NCBI GenBank assembly: GCA_011009095.1
Contig: VTPC01090906.1
Coordinates: 97,047 to 161,046, forward strand
DNA length: 64,000 bases
Reading direction: 5' to 3'
From: Ignelater luminosus
Lineage: Eukaryota > Arthropoda > Insecta > Coleoptera > Elateridae
Of this stretch, positions 60,620-64,000 are shown piece after piece; the stretch's first letter is position 1; every line of letters starts with the position of its first letter. Position numbers and translations under genes: made by a program. The notes below the pieces were generated by a model, which saw only the letters and a list, made by a program, of their open reading frames with translations, searched no databases and was not told the DNA's origin.

Positions 60620-63172
60620 TTTTTTGCCTTAAGAGAGACTGTTACATTCTTAAAATGTCCGAAAGCGATCATAAAGTCGACGTTTATTTCTGGAGTAGTT
60701 TTAAACGTAATATTAGTCGTGAATCTTGTAAAATATAGACGTTTGAAAATTTTTATTGCATTTGTAACATTCATTTCAATATAGAACTGTTCGTCCGTGA
60801 AATTTTATTTAGATCTCATGTATTTACATCAGAGGCGTTGCGCGCATATCAAACGAAACGGGGAATATATTGAAATATTATACCGGGCACTGTCCACAAT
60901 CCAGCAATGCATAACAAATACCAAGATGATTTCCATCACCCTATTCCGTGGCTATCAGCCTGTACCAATCGCGAGCCGGCCCTTTTCCCTCGGGATAGAC
61001 TGCATTATAGAGCGGGTGGTCACCCGCTGCCCTCCCTATGTAAATAAGGATAAGATTGTCTTGAAATAGCATCTATATGATGCTTCTTCTTTCGGGGTAG
61101 TTCGTGGAAAAGATATCAAAATGATGAGATCCCGCATTACTCTTTTATAATGTTGAACTTAATCATACCGTCTCTTATGACCCCGCATTTAAAAGGTTTC
61201 CCTTTTATGTTATCGATACAAATGGAAATTAATACATTTGACATTTCTCGAATTGTTTTTTTTTTCTGTTTTAGTTATCTTTCTCTTCCGAAATTATCAA
61301 ATAAGTTTGTTGATTTATAGTGAACTTAATAATACAAAAGCACAGCTTATAAAGCAACCCCCTCATCTTTTAATTTCTTTCATTCTAGTGAACATGCTTA
61401 AAACATGAGCTACGGGGTAAAGAGGAAGCAGAAATAATCGTCAAAAACAAAGCGGACCATTTAAAAAAGCTACACAATTTAATGAATGTGTCTCTCTAAC
61501 AAAAAAGTAAGCCAACGCGTACCGGCCAATAATGATGATTTATTGCACAGTAAAAATTGCAGACTCGCCGGTGCATGAGTAATGTCTGAAGCGTTCAAAG
61601 CATAACGAGTGGGGAATAGATAAAAAATATCCGTTACGCACAAAAAATAGCCACTACATTATATTTTTACGCCACATTGATATAATAAAGAACGGAAATA
61701 ATTGGCAAACTGGACAGCACAACTCGAGAATATAAAGGAATTGCACCGGAAAGCAAAATGTTAGCGGTGTTGGATTAGATGCAGACGGAATTCTGTTGAA
61801 ACTCACCTGAAAGATTTTACATAAAAATAGGAAATACTATAAGATGCTGAATTTTAAATATTCTTCTTTTTAACTTTTTAGTTTTCATACTTGATGTATC
61901 AATACGAAATGGACAAGTGAAAACACCTGCTGCATGCTTAAATTGATAAGGTGATAACCTACAAAATATTTGCTTCTGTCATTTAATGACTCTAAATCTC
62001 TTCTAAAATAAATTGTTATTTTAGATTCCCAAACACACTTGAAATAAAAAAAACGTTACATCTACCCATACTGCTATAGATAAGAAAATGAACTAAAGCA
62101 ATTAGAAAAATATTAGAAACTAAGCGAGTCAAGTCAAGACAGCACTGTCTTAAGATTGAAAACTGACCTATTCAAAATCCTTTCTTTCAGCGTGTACTTA
62201 ACACCAAAAATATTTTCCTCGTGAATATGTTTGGTTAAAGTCATAAATAGGAATTTTTAATTTTTGATACGGGAGATATTTGGGGGTATTGATCATAGAT
62301 GAAAGATTCTAGACATGGCATACAAGCAATAGCTGAAGGAAGGTTGGATAAATTCACCAATGGCGTTCAAATTGATATTGATGCCAAGAAATTTAAAAAA
62401 TTGTGATCTCTAGTTCATAGATTAAACAAAAACAAAGGAATGTCAACAAAATATCATAAAAACTTTGGATTTAACATGGGCCGTTAAAAGCGGAAAACCA
62501 ATGCCGTTGGTCCCTAGAGCAAAAATTTAAAGATCAGATTGGACGGGAATTAAAGAAGTGCCCAAGAAATAGGAACATTTCTGGACAAAGATTATACTTT
62601 AATGGACCTTTATTTCTTCAGTCTCGCATGTTTATTTTTTCGCAAAAATATTAAATTAAATTAAACCAAGAAGAGAGATTCCTTGAAAAGATTTTTTAAA
62701 CAAATTACAATTTGAATGACACATTTACTATGAAGCTGGCGTAGTAGCGACATTACCAAGATTGTTACATTCCCAAACCTACTGGCCTAAAAATGGTTTA
62801 TTTTAATTCATTCCAAGTTGCTAATTTAAGTAGTTCAAACGACCTTGAACAAAATATTGAGATATTTAAGCAAAACAATTTTTAATTGGAAAGATTAGTT
62901 TACAAGAATGGCCCTGACTGCGTAGCAAGGCTAATTGAAAAGGAGCACCGCATCAGACGTACAGAGCTCTCTACCATCTTCTCCGGTCTGGCATAGATTC
63001 AGCCCATTATTCTCATTATTTTATTGTTTATATTGTAATTATTTTTAATGGGTAATAAATCTTGAATTAATAAAAAGAAATTGAATCCAAGCTTTCGTAC
63101 AATATATTTGTACTTCGTCAGGGAAAATCTACAGGAAAGTATAATCTAATATATTATTAAAATTAAGAAAAT
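60620..63172. other. Non-coding DNA with one GC-rich island
   Basis: A GC-rich island at about 60940-61045 holds a near-palindrome (GCGGGTG...CACCCGC, 61012-61027) and a 90-codon open frame (60797-61069, +) with no known domain. The remainder is AT-rich. A string at 63086-63121 (AAGCTTTCG...CTTCGTCAGG) recalls repeat ends common in insect genomes but could not be assigned. Confidence 0.45.
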
Positions 63173-63503
63173 AACTTATACTTACAATTATATAAAAAGA
63201 AAGTATTTAAATGTCAATATTGATATAACTTGTAAAAATTATATGTTTGTAGAAAGAAGTTTTTATATATAGTAACAAAAACTAGTTAAAAATATTTTTA
63301 TATGTAAACAGTTTTAAATTTTAATTTTTTTAATAAATAAAAAACTAGTCTACATATAAAAATATTTTTAATTATTTTTTGTTACTATGTATAAAAAATT
63401 CTTTCTATAAACATAATTTTTACAAGTTACATCACTATTTACATTTAAATACCAATTATGTATTAAAATATCCTTTCTTTTTATATAATTGTAAGTATAA
63501 GTG
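63173..63503. mobile_element. Foldback element or palindromic MITE, about 330 bp
   Basis: Left arm 63173-63310 and right arm about 63348-63503 are imperfect inverted copies over roughly 140-155 bp. Shared blocks include 'CTTATACTTACAATTATATA', 'AAAAAGAAAG', 'TATTTAAATGT', 'TAACTTGTAAAAATTAT', 'AGAAAGAA' and 'AAAAATATTTTTATATGTA'. The right arm has a small insertion. It has no coding capacity and is extremely AT-rich. The target duplication is not clear. Confidence 0.82.
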
Positions 63504-64000
63504 AAGAGCTTTTTTTCAAAACGCAACAAGTCACACTGAGTATTTTTCGAGAAAACGGCAAAAGTTTGTCATGACAATATCTCATACCTGAATATGCTAA
63601 TTTTTGTTTTATATTAAAATTATTAAATTAGACTTACTGTACGCAAAAAATCCCTCATAGATAATCCTTGGCTTTTAGGAAATTTGGAAAAACCTGTTGG
63701 ACATGTTTCGTTTGTGACTTATTGCGTTTTGAAAGCAAAATTGCGTACGTGACCATTTTTATAAATCAAGGAATGCCGCCATTTTGGAAAACTTTTTATT
63801 TTTTTTTTAAATAAACATGCATAACTAACTATGATATAAATTCTAATTGAACAAAAAAAAGTTAAGTTACAAATAAGAACAAAATTAATGGATTGGCCCA
63901 GATTCTTCTTCCAAACAACTGCAGAATTGTTCAGCTTCATCTGTTTGTTCTTCAAAAGTAATCTAGTCTTTAAAAATTTCAAAATAGAAATTTAATTGTT
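63504..64000. other. AT-rich non-coding DNA
   Basis: No supported gene. The 87-codon minus frame (63719-63982) has AT-driven composition and no domain. Confidence 0.5.

Noticed and set aside
60581-60625. Bacterial-style intrinsic terminator
   Set aside because: Hairpin plus T-run geometry fits, but the window is insect nuclear DNA with no bacterial gene upstream.

Overview
This is an AT-rich window of arthropod, almost certainly insect, nuclear DNA. It shows intron-scale non-coding sequence, one exon bounded by good GT/AG splice signals, and a dense mix of insect-type transposons: mariner/Tc1-class DNA elements, several endonuclease/reverse-transcriptase LINEs, Ty3/gypsy and pogo/Tigger remnants, and MITEs. 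I see no bacterial operons, rRNA genes, CRISPR arrays or viral genome structure. A beetle would fit the mixture, but the order cannot be fixed from this sequence alone.

Layout. 0-15 kb: mostly anonymous AT-rich DNA with an antisense LINE scrap (5.4-6.0 kb), the RNase H/C-terminal tail of a LINE on + (8.7-9.2 kb) and a degenerate tandem array (13.7-14.2 kb). 15.1-19 kb: a dead Tc1/mariner-class element with decayed terminal repeats, a large (CTT)n tract holding a 10-N gap, and an antisense LINE whose 3' tail is that tract. 19-25 kb: quiet sequence carrying the one convincing host exon (21899-22017, +) and an unusual GC-rich repeat (24.3-24.6 kb). 25.2-26.9 kb: an antisense LINE with a (TAAG)n tail, split by a palindromic MITE. 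27.2-31.7 kb: two copies of an anonymous repeat, one of them interrupted by a structurally complete 1305-bp mariner-class transposon with an unbroken 361-codon transposase. 32-35 kb: another degenerate array and a frameshifted mariner. 36-38.8 kb: an unidentified decayed coding segment joined to a Ty3/gypsy RT-RNase H remnant. 43-47 kb: a pogo/Tigger remnant and an antisense LINE. 47.5-47.8 kb: a two-unit direct repeat. 49.4-52.3 kb: the longest LINE, endonuclease plus RT, on +, broken by many frameshifts. 52-64 kb: mainly anonymous DNA with a G-rich tract, a tRNA-like SINE head, a degenerate array, a perfect hairpin and a 330-bp foldback repeat.

The only autonomous-looking gene is the transposase at 30221-31306. 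The exon at 21899 suggests that part or all of the window is intron of a + strand host gene. I found no convincing novel multi-gene system. The most informative structures are the intact transposon inside a repeat whose uninterrupted paralogue lies nearby, the MITE-in-LINE nesting, and the isolated exon.
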